NCBI RefSeq assembly: GCF_030272615.1
Contig: NC_081406.1
Location: 171,452,361 to 171,516,360 of the forward strand
Source: Cryptomeria japonica
Taxonomy: Eukaryota; Streptophyta; Pinopsida; Cupressales; Cupressaceae
Reading direction: 5' to 3'
DNA length: 64,000 nt
In this document: one piece after another, positions 11,700 to 25,397 of the stretch
Position numbering within the stretch: position 1 is the first letter of the stretch
Layout of the letters: every line of letters starts with the position of its first letter
Made by a program: the position numbers and the translations under genes
The notes under the pieces: generated by a model
Database searches by the model: none
The model's input: the letters and a program-made list of their open reading frames with translations, nothing else
What the model was told of the DNA's origin: nothing

Positions 11700-12415
11700 A
11701 TTTCAGATCAAATGGTTTTCATGCATACTCCCGACCTGTGCCAAAAATGGCAGCTTTGGAACAGGGTATGGGCGTCCCTCGGGAAATCCTCTTGTAGACA
11801 TGTATTCAAAAGGTGGAAGAATAGACAACGCATCTGAACTGTTTGAAGGATATGCACAGAAACTTGGTCTTCTTGAATGCTATGATTGCAGGATATGCAC
11901 AGAATGTGTCTGTTGAAAAAGCTTCAGAAACCTTCAAGAGAATCTAATCGGCTGCAATCTTTGCCATCATCCTCCCTGCCTGTGACCTTTGGAACAAGGT
12001 ACACGGTCATCCACCGCAAGTGAAAGATAATGAATTGTCTGGGATATCGTAGTTGCAACTGCTTTGTTATATATGTATGCAAAAAGTGCCTACAAAAATA
12101 TGGTCTCATGAAATGCCATGCTTGCAGGATATATGTAAAAGGGTTTGTTCAAAAGGCTTCGGAAACTTTCAACAAAATACAATCAGCAAATCTAGAGCCA
12201 TACTCAACCTTAATTGATAGAGGGATTTTTTCATATGCATAAAGCTTAATGGAAGGCAGATTTTTATCAGATATTATAGTTGGTTGGAAATACTCTAATA
12301 GACAGATATGGAAAATGTGGAGGCATAAAGAAGACATGAAAACTATTGACAAAATGCCTAAAAAAAATTGTGGTCTTAAGAATGCAATGTTTGTGGGATA
12401 TGAAAAAAAAATAAA
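11700..12415 (+). pseudogene. Pentatricopeptide-repeat (PPR) protein pseudogene
   Basis: PPR proteins bind organellar RNA in plants. In shifting plus-strand frames this stretch encodes typical PPR blocks: KMAALEQGMGV near 11745, LVDMYSKGGRIDNASELFEG near 11797, LNAMIAGYAQN near 11873, a second YMYAKS unit near 12070, and DRYGKCGGIKKT near 12300 followed by KMPKKN. Frameshifts and stops occur in nearly every unit and no start or end is recognisable, so this is a dead fragment. It belongs to the same subfamily as the minus-strand fragments near 17 and 19.6 kb (compare KMGALKQGMGI there). Upstream sequence near 11507-11550 also resembles the sequence flanking the 19.6-kb copy. Confidence 0.8.
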
Positions 12416-14550
12416 AATGAATTTTTAATAATGCTCTCAAAATATATTTGAATTGGTGAGGCACTTTGGAACATATCTGAAAGTAAACTTTGTGTTAAAT
12501 GTGCACGCAGTCAAGCAGGTTTAGTGAATGTGAGTTGTACGTATTTTAGTCACATGAGTAACTTTTACTACATTACATTTTTAGTTGATTGCTATACTTG
12601 TTGTGTTAATAAGATGTCAATTAAACCTTAGGTGGATATGTGCATCTGTTTTATTGTTGTCTGCAAATCACATATGAATATAGGTTTAGGAGTATTTCAT
12701 CAATGCTATTTTTTTATTTGGATCTTAAAAAATATTTGACTAATGTTCTTATACCTTGGAACACCATCTATAATTTTAGATAAAATCAAGGAACTTTTTG
12801 TTGATCTTAGTCCTTTTAAGCCTTTACTCTCTATATCATTCCTATTGAAAGGACTCTAATGTGCGATCATTTTTTTAGTTTGACTTTGTTGCCTATGGAG
12901 CCCATCATTGACATTTTATCAAAAAATTATGTTTTTGTCCCTATAGTTATGTGATATATGTCTTACCCCTCTCTAGGTGATGTTGGGGTCTCTATTAGGA
13001 AGTGCAAATTTATCTAAGGCAAGTGCTTCATTTCTTAATAGAACTATGTTTTGGTTACTATTTATAACCAATCTAAGAAATCTTTCAATAGATCTCCTTA
13101 TCAAAAAAAGTTCTTGTTGTAGTGTTTTGTCTTTCTTATAGTTGTCACATGCCTAAATATCTTAACCTATATAAATTTATAAGTATTAGAGGTGATTGTG
13201 TCTATTTGTAGCCTTTATTGGGCTTATAGGTTTGCCAATATTCTTTGCCTCCATTCCTTGAAACCAAACATTTACATTTTTGTTTGAGACCTTTGATTAT
13301 TTTAGTCATTTAGACTCCTCATTACCTATGTACTTTATCATGGATTTACCTAGGTACTTTATCATGGATTTTCTTATGCTTCTACTCATTACTTTACCTT
13401 TGGCACTAACATTTATGTCTCCATGTATTTATGTACCTATTAAGCTAAAAGACTAATCACCGAGCCTCAATTATTCTCCATTTACAATTTTCATGATTTC
13501 TCTCCTTTATCATTAAGTATTCACCATCCTTCTAATTTGAGGATTCACTTTTCCTTTAAGCCTAAAAAACTTGGGTTTGTTTATTTTCCCTACTCATTTT
13601 TCTCAACCCACTTCCCATCTCCCTTCCTTCTTGTGGAGCCCATACTTGTAGGATTACTCATACCATCATACCCAAAAGGTATAAAGCATGTGGTAAAACC
13701 AATCTTTAAACCTTGAAAGTCTTCCACCTTATTTCCCTTGCTATTTTTTCTTCTAGCAATAGATACACCACATTTATAATCCCTAACCCATTTCCATTCA
13801 CCTAATGTATGAACAAAAATAAACAAAATATGGAAGATGAAAAAAACTAAGGAGGAATCAATAGAATATTATAAACAATGATTCAAAAGTGTGGTTAGAA
13901 AGATAGAAGATACCTTGACATAAAAGAAACTAATTGATTATTTTATTTTAGGGTTAACCTCTCACATTATAGTAGAAATAGATGAGAAGATTTTCTCTTG
14001 ATATAAGGATGTACTACAATTGATTGCCACAATAGAATCATAGTCAAATATAAGGGAGAATGGTTTAGTAGGAATGGATGAAATTGATCAATTCAATTAG
14101 AGTTCATAAATGTAATGTTGAAGTGATAAATTATAATGGAAGGTGAGAAAGATGATACTTCTCCCCCACCTAGAGGAAGTACTTGAGTTTTAGTTTAAAA
14201 ATCACATTAGGGAAGAAATGTAAGGAATGAATGTTTGATAATCAAAGGCATGAAAAGGGCTACCACAGTAAGAGAACTTGAGAAATTCTCTAGAAAGATA
14301 GAAAGTATATATCGTAAAGTATAAAGTGGGACAAAGATGACACAAATAGGTGTCCAATGTTACTTCATGAAGAAGAAGAATATGAACCAATAGTTCATGG
14401 ATTGACTAGGGAAGAATTTTTTTTGACGTGTATGGAGAGAACACAGGGTTTAACTATAAAATAATTCAATGTTTGTTTGGCCTATGGCTATGGGAACTTT
14501 AATTGAGAGAAAGTATAAGAACACATAACAATATATAGTATATGGTACTA
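12416..14550. other. AT-rich intergenic DNA, no gene seen
   Basis: There is no supported gene. A short direct repeat of GTACTTTATCATGGATTT occurs twice around 13337-13375. Small ORFs here have no recognisable domains. Confidence 0.5.
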
Positions 14551-14559
14551 CAAATCAAT

Positions 14560-14710
14560 ATATATGAGCTTCCATGAGTTACCATGATAACTATTAAGAA
14601 GATGGTACCTCCAGGGAGGTTACCATGGTAATAATAGAGGTACCAAACCAAGGAACAAAAGGCCAAGCTATTATAACTATGGTAAACTAGGGCATTATGC
14701 TAATAAGTGA
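14560..14710 (+). pseudogene. Retroelement gag zinc-knuckle relic
   Basis: A glycine- and basic-rich stretch is followed at 14669-14710 by YYNYGKLGHYANK then a stop. This matches the gag knuckle pattern CYNCGKLGHYANKC with the first two cysteines changed to tyrosine (TGY to TAY) and the last to TGA. Upstream DNA from about 14200 may be the rest of the gag, but it is too decayed to assign. Whether it is Copia or Gypsy is unclear. Confidence 0.5.
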
Positions 14711-16426
<1,716 letters not shown>

Positions 16427-16590
16427 ATAGGTTGGATGAGTAGACATGAAAATTTAGGTGGAGGAATATTGAGTGACAAGAAAAATAAAAGACGTTGGGT
16501 AGAAGAGAGGGATGAAGGTATGAGAACTATATTGTAAAGGGACATGAGTGTGGATTTAATATGTACGATATATCTTAAAGTGATGATGAT

Positions 16591-16770
16591 ATTTGTTAAG
16601 GAGTGTGCAAGTAGTCTAATTTTGATATAATGATGTTAGCACACCTGTAGATTATAACCATGCCTAGTTTTATAGGCATTATTTGTTAAGGAGTGTGCAA
16701 GTAGTCTAGTTTTGATATAAGGATGTTGGTACACCTGTAGATTGCAACCATGCCTATATTACCTACATTA
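16591..16770. repeat. Two-copy tandem repeat, 90-bp period
   Basis: ATTTGTTAAGGAGTGTGCAA begins both 16591 and 16681. The two 90-bp units differ at only a few positions. Confidence 0.9.
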
Positions 16771-16849
16771 TTTTAGGAAAAAGGTAGAATAGATAACAAC
16801 AATCAAAGAATGCTAAAAATTTAAAAGAAATAAAGAATAGAATAAGGAT

Positions 16850-17640
16850 GGATAATTCCTTGTAAATGGATAATTCACATCCCTTGTCTATGCTTCCACA
16901 TTTTGCATAAATGTCTATTAGGGTAGTTCTAACCACAACATCTAATATTGATCTATCCTTTATGATTTGAAGGATTTCTATATCATGATGTCCTAAAGCT
17001 CCAATTTTGGTACAAGCTATGAGGATGCTAGAAAAGGTTGCAAAGTTTGGCTTTACACCTACCAATTACATTTTCTTGAATGTTCCTAAAGAATGTTGAA
17101 AATTTGATTTTGTGTATAATATTCAATGGGTGCATTCCATGAGTACACTTTTATTTTAGACATTCTATCAAATATTTTCACATAATTTTGCATATCATGT
17201 GATCATGGTATTCCATGAGACCACATTTCTTCGAGGTATTTTATCAAATAGTTTATGTTTCTTGTTTATGCTTCCCAATTATCCATATATGTCTATTAGA
17301 GAATTTCAAATGATAATATTTGACAAATATCTGGGCACTTTCTTTAAGCTTTTATGGATGTTCATACATATGATAAAGTCTCTCTAACTTTTATCTTTTG
17401 ATTGATTGCATACCTTGTTCCAAAGCTCCATTTTGGCATAGGAAGGGAGGATGTTGGAAAAGGTTTTGGATTATGTGTTTACACCTACCAATTGCATTTT
17501 CTTGAAATTTTTTGAATCCTATTCAACAAATCCCTTTTGTGTATATCCTATAATCATGACATTCCATGAGATCACATTTATTTGAGGTATCCTAGATAGA
17601 ATAGTTTGTGTGGATATATATGCACTAAACTTATCACAAA
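16850..17640 (-). pseudogene. PPR protein pseudogene, two fragments
   Basis: The part at 16880-17065 encodes a PPR unit: VGVKPNFATFSSILIACTKI, then TTLIDIYAKCGSIDKGCEL. At 17130-17640 a second block reads LIDIYG.LGSIN and KIPRRNVVSWNTMIT across stops and frame changes. The patterns (VKPN..TF..IL.AC, LIDIYAKCG, NVVSWNTMI) are typical PPR motifs. No complete gene can be reconstructed. The flank near 17730 (GCGCGGGAACAATG) resembles the flank of the 19.6-kb copy, so the two are probably duplicates. Confidence 0.75.
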
Positions 17641-19374
17641 CAATGTCTTATATACGCTACAATAATCATATTTGATAAGAGGCTATCCCATTTTTTATGT
17701 GATCAAACACCTTATTACAATAGCGCGGGAACAATGACAAGTTTGAATTTGAACATGAGTTTCCTTATGCCTAGGAATTGCTTGCTAATTGGGTGACTCT
17801 AATGGCAACTATTTAGGAGGAGTGACTCTATATTCTAGGTTGCATATGCAAAGGGGAAGTCCATACCATTAAGTATTTGTGATTGCAATTTTTTTTACCA
17901 AACCCTAGGAGGAGAGTATTCTCCAAGTAGAGTAAGAAGTGAGTGAGCAATGAATTTTATGAAAATTAAAACTTCGGCCAAAGTGTCGTATTTGTCACTC
18001 TTTAATGTATGGTTGTGGAATCTTTAATAGCCATGTGGACCCGTGAGCTACGAATCCAATGCATCATTACTTTGTTACATTAGCAATATATTTCATCTCA
18101 TCAATTGCTAAGGTATGCTCATGAGAGATAATAGTAGGTATAAAAAATAACACTTGAGAATATTGAAGAGGTTTAACTAGGTGTTTAATATAAGAGGTCA
18201 GTTGAAGCCCCTGTTCTTTTAGCTTATGCTTGGTCTAATTTCTTATTCATTTTACAAATGATGGAAGTAATGATAGATAGAGTATTCTCAATTTATAATT
18301 GTCTTATCTATACTCCCAAATTAACCTTCAACACTTGATAATCAGATGGTCGGAGATCTCTAAATCTTTATCCACAATTAGAGTACCAATTTTTTTATCC
18401 TTGACTATGGTGTATTAGTATAAATTAATAAATAACTATATTTTTATTTTCTTGAGGTGGTTTATATAACATTGTTGAAATTGTTTGCAAATCCATTACT
18501 AAAGATTTAGAAACCTTCTTTATTTTCTTGGTAGTGATATTAGGCCATGTTAAAAATTCAGCAAGAGATGAATCGACTTCTTTTGACTCTTTCCCCTATT
18601 CTTGGCATCTTGAACATATTGCACATAAGTTTGTAGGGGAGTAGAAGAAATATGTGGGAGCTATATGCAAACATTAGAAATTAGATGAACCAATTTCCTA
18701 ACTTTGCAATTGTAGTTGTATCCTCTAGAGATAGACATTTCTTTATATTTTCTCTATCAATTTGATCAAATAGAACATAACATTTTTATCATTTTTTAAA
18801 ATGTTTTTGTCTTGCCTAGTTAAGGATAGGATTCATAAACCTTTTTTTTCTTAGGGCAATAATTCCAACTTTAACTAGTCCAAGGTAAGGAGCTTTCCTT
18901 GTTATAAGATAAACTAGATATGAAGTCATATAGAAATTTTGGCATCTTGAACTTGCAACAATGTCTTATGTAAGGTGTCACTAATCAGATTTTCCTAATT
19001 ATTTATTTCTTTATTTTCAAGGATGATAGTCACAAATTTGAACATCCAAAGTTAAAAATTTCTTAACATATTTAAAATGGATTGAAAATTGTTAATTTAT
19101 GTTTGAAAATTAATCTTGATTGGCAACCTTAAATCATAAGTTAGGATCCAAGTTAAGTCTAGGTGCCTTCAACAATAGTTAGTGCATTATACTTTGCATG
19201 ATGAGAAATTTGAAATGTCTCCTCAATCCACTCTTGCATGATATCTAGGAACACTTACAGACCATCTTTAAAGTAAAGATTTAAGGTTTTCAAACATTTG
19301 GTCTGTTTTTACAGACCATCCTTGGATATTTTTGCAATCCGTGAAGATAACCCAAACTCCATTTTGTTAATAGC
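17641..19374. other. AT-rich intergenic DNA, no gene seen
   Basis: Contains the GCGCGGGAACAATG flank shared with the 19.7-kb PPR copy at about 17730. Nothing coding is recognisable. Confidence 0.5.
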
Positions 19375-20040
19375 ATGCAATCAAGAGCGTTCAGATGAGA
19401 ACACATTTCTTTGAGGCATTCTGTCAATCAATTCGCGTGCCTTATCTAAGCTTTAAATGGATACCCATACCCTGTTTCAAAGCTCCCATTTTAGCACAGG
19501 CAGAGAGTACGTTGGCAAATAAGACTGATCGGAATGGAAGCCTGTTTGCTGCATTGACTGCGTTGTGAGAATGCCCATCTCTTCTGTCCGCTGCATAAAG
19601 AAGGAAAGGCTGTGAAAATATCACAATGACGAGGTACTCCATGACAGCTGCGAGGTAGATGAGAGTGCTCTCTCCGTTCGCTTTATTCTATGCAATGAAG
19701 CACGCGGGAACAGTGTTCAAATTCAAAATTCAAAATCTTAACAGTGATTGTTTCCTAAACGGAAACGGATGGAAATGAACTGTCAGGGCTAAGCAGTCAA
19801 AGCTTAGTGTGTGTTGTTTAAGGGTGGCCGTTCCAAAGCTCCCACACAGCCGCACGGGGCTGGAAAACATGGTGGTTAGCTTAACATCAGACAATTTGCA
19901 TTTGTTTGACAATTGCAAATCGACGTGAGATCACATTCCGTTAGGCATTCTGTCAAACAGTTCACATGTCATGTCTATGCTTCCACATTTTGCCACCAAA
20001 ACCAAAAGAGTCAGCTCAAATATATGCTGGAAAAGAATGA
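19375..20040 (-). pseudogene. PPR protein pseudogene, fragments
   Basis: At 19442-19545 the minus strand reads RSVLFANVLSACAKMGALKQ, a PPR unit; farther right, at about 19920-20010, it reads AKCGSIDMTCELFDRMPNGM. Stops separate the pieces. The intervening 19795-19830 carries the inverted form of the TTAAACAACACACACTAAGC motif, also found upstream of the plus-strand PPR fragment, so the pseudogenes share flanking as well as coding sequence. Confidence 0.7.
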
Positions 20041-20756
20041 TATAAATTAGAGAAAGGCTTGTGGCTTGATCTTTGACCTAGATAAATTTCCACTTCCAGA
20101 CATATTTTCTGGTGCAAGCGTTGCAATAACCCAACGAGAGCGTAGATATTTAAGAGGTTTGGGCACTGACTCAAAGTTAAGAATCCAACAAAAACTAAAA
20201 AACATTAAAAATTTGTTAAAAATAAAGTAAAAGTCTTTTTGGATGACGTGGAAATCAAAATTTGTTAAAAATAAACTGAAAGTCTTCTGGGTGATGTCCA
20301 TTGGGTGAATTTTTTTGCTGATTTTTAAAGGATTTCTGAAGAACATGTTGAAGTATCTGGATTTCAAATATATTGGAGTAGTATTGAGGATTTTATTTTC
20401 AAATTAGCATTTCTGCCCAATGTGTTTAGGAAACATATATTTCTTATATATGAGTGAATTTATTTTCAATTTTAAAAGTTTTTTTTCAAGAAAACAGTGA
20501 AATTTCTATAGTAATTTTTTTTAGAGAAATTAGAGTAGAATAAAATAATTAATTATAAACATAGGGTTTTCAACAAATTTATTTTGGAGATTATAAATAA
20601 GCTAATTTCTTGGATATTTTTCTTGGTAATTGTAGTCTAATTTTTGGTAAGTTGCAATAAATTTTTTAAGTGATTTAAATTTATTTGTGTGATTTATTAC
20701 AGAATTGTTGTTTTAGAATTTCACAACAAAAAGTAGCACAAAAATAAAGAAAATAA
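20041..20756. other. AT-rich DNA, no gene seen
   Basis: A short repeat of AAAATTTGTTAAAAATAAA occurs twice around 20205-20275. No coding evidence was found. Confidence 0.45.
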
Positions 20757-20932
20757 AAATAACAAGAAGTAGAAGAGCAAGAACAAGAGAAAGAAAGAAA
20801 CAAGAACACAAAGAAGAAGAACAAGAGAAAAGAACAATACCAAAAAAGAGCAAGAACAAGAAGCAACAAAAGAAGAAGAAGAAATGGAAGAAGAAAAAAG
20901 AGATTAAGAAGAAGAAAAAGAAATTTAACCTA
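20757..20932 (+). repeat. Polypurine low-complexity tract
   Basis: About 175 bases of almost pure A and G, rich in AAGAAG and ACAAGA. The 62-residue Ser/Phe/Leu ORF on the opposite strand is an artefact of this composition. Confidence 0.85.
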
Positions 20933-21061
20933 GCATTGAGGACATTTTGCTTTTGTAAAGAGGGGATAATGGTATGCCCCTAATCCTATAGTGTGTATTG
21001 TGTTATGAGTAGTCGCTTTGTGGCTACCTTAACTCTTAAATAAGTTACATAAGCATTATTA

Positions 21062-21123
<62 letters not shown>

Positions 21124-21246
21124 ACCCTAGGAGTTATATATAAGTATCTAATTCAACCTAGGTGACATCCAAGGCATGAGTATGGTATATATAAGAGGTA
21201 TAGGTTAGTTGTTATCATAATGTTGAGTATTGTGTTCTTGGTGAAG
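20933..21246 (+). mobile_element. Possible Gypsy-type 3' end and LTR, split by the outer Copia
   Basis: AGCATTGAGGACATTTTGC followed by GTAAAGAGGGGATAATGG resembles the end of pol and polypurine tract of some Gypsy elements. The following DNA, with a TATATAAGAGG box near 21189, could be an LTR continuing after the Copia insertion at 32941. No second LTR or start was found, so this is tentative. A 57-bp AT microsatellite lies at 21065-21121. Confidence 0.3.
21065..21121. repeat. AT dinucleotide microsatellite
   Basis: About 28 uninterrupted AT units. Confidence 0.95.
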
Positions 21247-21694
21247 TGTTGGTGTAAATAAATATTCATTTTGGATATTATTACACTTACTTAAGTTAAC
21301 TTAGGATAATGCATCTTTTCGTAGTTTGGATTTGAGACACTTAGGGAAGTGTGCACATAGGGATAGAGCTTGTAGGAGAAATTCCACCTTTTGTGGTCTT
21401 ATTTTGTTGTTACACTCCACATTCGGTGGGTCATCCACCTCTTGTGGAATATTATATTATTTCTCCTACCTACCCTTAGTATTTCTTACCTACCCTTGTT
21501 TCTCATTGAGCCACATGTCATATTTGTGTGCTCATACATCCATATGGCCTTGTCTATATAAGCAGGCCTATATTCATTGTATTGGTTAATCTAGTTGATC
21601 ATTTGTATATTGATGAGAATACAGGTTTTTTCTTGTCATTCTATTGTCTCTTTTATGCTTTTCATTGTGCCCTTGATCTTGGCAAAATCCTACA
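21247..21694 (+). repeat. 5' LTR of outer Copia
   Basis: 448 bp, starts TGTTGGTGTAAATAAATA and ends ATCCTACA. A TATA-like CTATATAAGCAGG lies near 21552, a plausible promoter. ORFs inside it (also present in the 3' LTR) are not genes. Confidence 0.95.
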
Positions 21695-21706
21695 TGGTAT
21701 CAGAAC
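21695..21706 (+). promoter_or_regulatory. Primer binding site of outer Copia
   Basis: TGGTATCAGAAC immediately follows the LTR and is nearly complementary to the initiator methionine tRNA 3' end. Confidence 0.85.
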
Positions 21707-23171
21707 TATTGGGGCTTCATTGATCGATTTTTGGAGACATCGTGGAAGGCTTCTATTTTCAGATTTGGGGATCTTCATTTTTTGGGGGCGTCATACAGCA
21801 ATTTGGACATCACCGTTGAATCCGGGAGGCCATTTCCATAAATTTTGACTATACAGTCGACCTATTTTGGTGAGAAAATTTGTTTTCCCCATTTTGGCAA
21901 TTATCGTACGGATTTCAAAAAAAAAATTCGAAATTTTGAAAAAATCATCAAAAAAATTAAAAATTAAATTTAAAAAAAAAGGTTTTTTTGCTGGTTTTTG
22001 GGAGCTCCGCAGACCCCCCGTACCCCATACCCGCGTGTCCTGCGTTGCAGGGCCGTACTCTGTCGTCTGCAGGTCCACGTCGCCCGCACCAGTACCCATC
22101 GGTCTCTGCTCGCTGCCGCCGCCACCTCCGACGTCCTTAGCTCCGACCCCATCCTCCCGTCGGCCGCCTCGGCTGCCGTCCTCTCGTCGGCCACGTCACC
22201 TGCCGCCGCCGCCTCCCGCCGGTCTCTACACGCTGCCGGCTTCCCTCAACTTCCGGCTCGCCTCCGGCAACCTCGGCCCGCCGGCGTTACTAAAATCGAC
22301 GAATCCGCGTCCGCCACGTGGCAAGCGGCCACTAGCCCACGATCAACCTCCGTAAACATGGGTCATCACACATGTCAACAAATCCGTACGGTACGGCCTG
22401 CACAGTCATCTGCCCAGTCAGCAGTCTGTACAGTACGGACGCCCAGTCAATAGAGAGGTGAAGTTTTTGCGACGGTCATACGACCGTCAAATTTAACACA
22501 GTGAATTGCTGACGTCAGCACCACATCAGCATTTTTTGAAAATTTTTTGACCCCTCTCCATTGGGCTTTTCAGTTTTGCAGTCCAACTTTGAAAGGCCAT
22601 ATCTTACTCATTTTTGCTCCTTTTTGGTGCAATTTTTTTTTAAATGGGCTAAAATTTCGTGATCTTCGCAGTGGTGTGGTTATTTTCTGATTTTGGTGCA
22701 TAGGTTTTTCAGAATTTTCATATTCTCTCAGCTATACCTGTCTAATCTTCAATTTTGCAACTTCAAAGGCCTCATTTGAGCTCATACGACCTCCTTTTCA
22801 GGTGCCATTTTTTTTTCAAGTGCTTATTTTTTCGTCTACTTTCATAATCTATGATCAGATTTCAGAGATTTTGAGTGGAAATTGTACTTTCAGATATTGG
22901 TCTTATTTGGCCTATTAGGTACTTGTAAATTGTTTGGATCTTAGTTAGATCTCTTGCATTATCAGTTTGAGACTCTTTTGGCCTTATTGAAGCAGTTGTA
23001 AAATTGTAATCAAAAGTCCACTTTGCCATTTTTTGCAAGTGGCCCATTGTATACGCACTACTTATAAAGTGCCAAATCATCACTTTTGGGGGGGGTTCTT
23101 TGATTGAATGAATTTGGGGGGGTGTCTTGTGTGATTGTGCCTCTCTTTGTGCTCTTTCCATTTTTGTTGTA
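21707..23171 (+). other. Long leader of outer Copia with GC-rich, CpG-dense island
   Basis: This is untranslated leader between primer binding site and gag. At about 21990-22450 the composition changes sharply to GC-rich, CpG-dense sequence. The island contains overlapping ORFs (21867-22355 and 21998-22453) rich in Pro, Ala, Ser and Arg. These have no domain and look like composition artefacts. The end of the island contains several TACGG/GCCCAGTCA short repeats. Confidence 0.6.
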
Positions 23172-24941
23172 ATGAGTCCTAATAAATTTCCACCTTTAAC
23201 TCCACATAATTATGCATCCTGGAAAATTAAAGTATGGAGTAAATTAATGGAAAAGGGTCTCACACACTACATAGATGGAACAATAATAGCACCACCTGAT
23301 CCTAAGGCTAATCCAATTGCTCAATTAGAATGGCTCACAAAGAATTGCATGGCTCTTGGAACCTTATGCAAGTATGTATCAGATGACCTCATTTTTCACA
23401 TTGAGAAGTGTAAAACAATCAAAGAGGCTTGGGATATGTTTCAGAAATTGTATGGACAAGTTGATGAAATCAGAGGCTATCAGATTGACAATGAGCTCAC
23501 CAACTTGGATCCCAAGAGTTTTGATACAATCCAAGATTATGTCACCAAAGCAAATGAGCTAAGAGTAAAGCTTAAAGATTGTGGAATTGACAAAAAAGAT
23601 GCTCAATTGATATTCAACTTGTTGGATAAGCTTGCACTAGAATATGCAACATTTATGTCTAGCTTCCAAACTCATCGTTTGATAGTGGGGAGTTCTTATG
23701 TTATGCCTTCATTTGATGCTTTCACAGAAATGTTGATATTGGAACAATCTAAGTTGTTGAACATGGGGTTTCTCAAGTCTTCAAAGTCCAAGGCTTTGGT
23801 GGCTAATCAAGGGAATCAAGGAAGTCAAGGCAAAGATTCCAACAAGAAGAAGAAGCGATCTAAGTCTAAGCCACACCAGGAAAAAGGACAATCATCCTCT
23901 CCATCATAAGGCGATTTTTCATCCTCTTCCAAGAAGGGGACAACACCTAAGAAGGATAAACCAACTTGTGCATATTGCAAGAAGTATGGTCATGATGAGC
24001 ATCGATGCCACACAAAGCAAGTTGATGAGTTAACCAATCTTCTCACGAAAAACAACATCAACTTGCCATCCGCCTACACAAAGAAGGATTCATCTCCTTC
24101 CTCTTCCTCACAGTCTAAGGGAAAAGGGCAAGCATTTGTGGCTACAACAGGTTCTTCACAGCAATGGATACTTGACTCGGGTGCCTCATATCACATGGGT
24201 TCTACAAAGGAGCAGTTTTCTTCATTGGAGCCATCTAAGGTACCTCACATTTACATAGGTGATGATACACAGGTAGAGGTTGAAGGGAAAGGTTCAGTTG
24301 ACATGGATGATGGAACATTTGAAAATGTTCTCTATGTTCCTAACTTGTCTACCAACCTTCTCTCCATCTACCAAATCACTCACTATGGGAATGGGAAAAA
24401 GGTTGAGTTTACACCAGATTTAGTTGTGGTAAAGGAACTTGATGATGATGCATTGGTAGCAGTGGGACAAGTCAATGACAACTCAAGGCTTTATTCATTC
24501 TCCCACTTTGTGCCAAGTTCACCTTCTAGGGCCTTGCTTACTCATTCAAATTCAGAAAGTAAGCTATGGCATGAGCGGTTTGGTCACCTCAACTACCGCT
24601 ATCTTCAACAGCTAAGCACTAAAGACATGGTCACAGGTCTACCTCGAATCAGTTTTTCAGAGGGTGTATGTTCAGGTTGTTCCATGGGCAAGCATCCCGA
24701 AGGGAAGTTTGATAAAGGGAAAGGTTGGAGAGCTTTGGAAGTTCTTCAACTTGTTCACAGCGATGTAGCAGGTCCATTTCCAGCACCTTTATTTAGTAAG
24801 GCCCGCTATATTCTTACCTTCATTGATGACTACTCCTGCTTCACTTAGGTCTACTTTCTCATTCATAAGAGTGAAGTATTTGACAGATTTCAGGACTTCA
24901 AGACTCGTGTGGAGAAGCAATCAGGGAAAGTGGTCAAGATT
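23172..24941 (+). pseudogene. Outer Copia gag-protease-integrase N-part
   Basis: The frame starts at MSPNKFPPLTPHNYASWK (23172); an in-frame ATG at 23127 is upstream but lies before the conserved gag start. Gag is followed by a stop TAA at 23907 (probably from CAA). Next come a CCHC knuckle CAYCKKYGHDEHRC at 23967-24008, the protease core LDSGASYHM at about 24172, the GAG-pre-integrase zinc region (H..H..C..C) around 24570-24690, and the first integrase Asp in LVHSDVAGPF at about 24750. A TAG at 24846 replaces a conserved Trp codon. The frame is cut at 24942 by the nested Copia and resumes in phase at 29910. Confidence 0.9.
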
Positions 24942-24942
24942 C

Positions 24943-25337
24943 TATTGAAATGTGGCAACCGATCAGCAAAGTACTGTACACTCAACACGTATCCTCGTCG
25001 GGGTCCGGGCCGCCCCCGAGAAAAAAAAAATTGTCGTTTTTTGTTGATGAAAACCGACATTGTAATAAAACCCTAAAAAGGCCAACTTTGTTTGTTGCCC
25101 TAAAAATGCATGTTATAAGCGGCTGGGATGCTTAAGGCATTGTAAGGTTGATGTACTGTTTTTGCTGGATAATAAGAAAGATTGGACGGCTGTGTATTGT
25201 GGACATAACCCATTATGGGTGAACCACATTAAATCTCTGTGTTATCTGTGTCTTGTTTTATTTCTTTATCTTTTGTATTTAAATCTGCATATAATTGTTA
25301 GTTCATATTTGCTTCGGATCTGATTGAAACCCTAACA
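24943..25337 (+). repeat. 5' LTR of nested Copia
   Basis: 395 bp, ends ACCCTAACA. It lacks about 55 bases of GC-rich repeat that is present in the 3' LTR and has about 20 substitutions relative to it. A poly-A run replaces the region after CCCCCGAG. Confidence 0.9.
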
Positions 25338-25339
25338 AT

Positions 25340-25351
25340 TGGTATCAGAGC
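25340..25351 (+). promoter_or_regulatory. Primer binding site of nested Copia
   Basis: TGGTATCAGAGC, two bases after the LTR, a perfect match to the usual plant Copia initiator-tRNA site. Confidence 0.9.
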
Positions 25352-25397
25352 GAGGTTTTCTATAAATTGGTAGGACTTTCAGATTTGAGTGGGAGCA

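Noticed and set aside
13320-13450. Possible Gypsy integrase motif (FIMDLP, FIMDF)
   Set aside because: The resemblance comes from a 27-bp direct duplication of GTACTTTATCATGGATTT, and no neighbouring integrase residues follow.
20681-20869. 62-residue Ser/Phe/Leu ORF on the minus strand
   Set aside because: Antisense of a polypurine tract.
21326-21848. ORFs in the 5' LTR, also present at 32567-32963
   Set aside because: They lie in both LTRs, have no domain, and are explained by LTR sequence.
21867-22453. Pro/Ala/Arg-rich ORFs in the GC-rich leader
   Set aside because: Several frames are open at once, which reflects composition; no domain or conserved motif.
23127-23171. Upstream ATG as the gag start of the outer Copia
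   Set aside because: Conserved gag similarity starts at MSPNKFPPL (23172); the extra 15 residues (MCDCASLCAL...) are leader.
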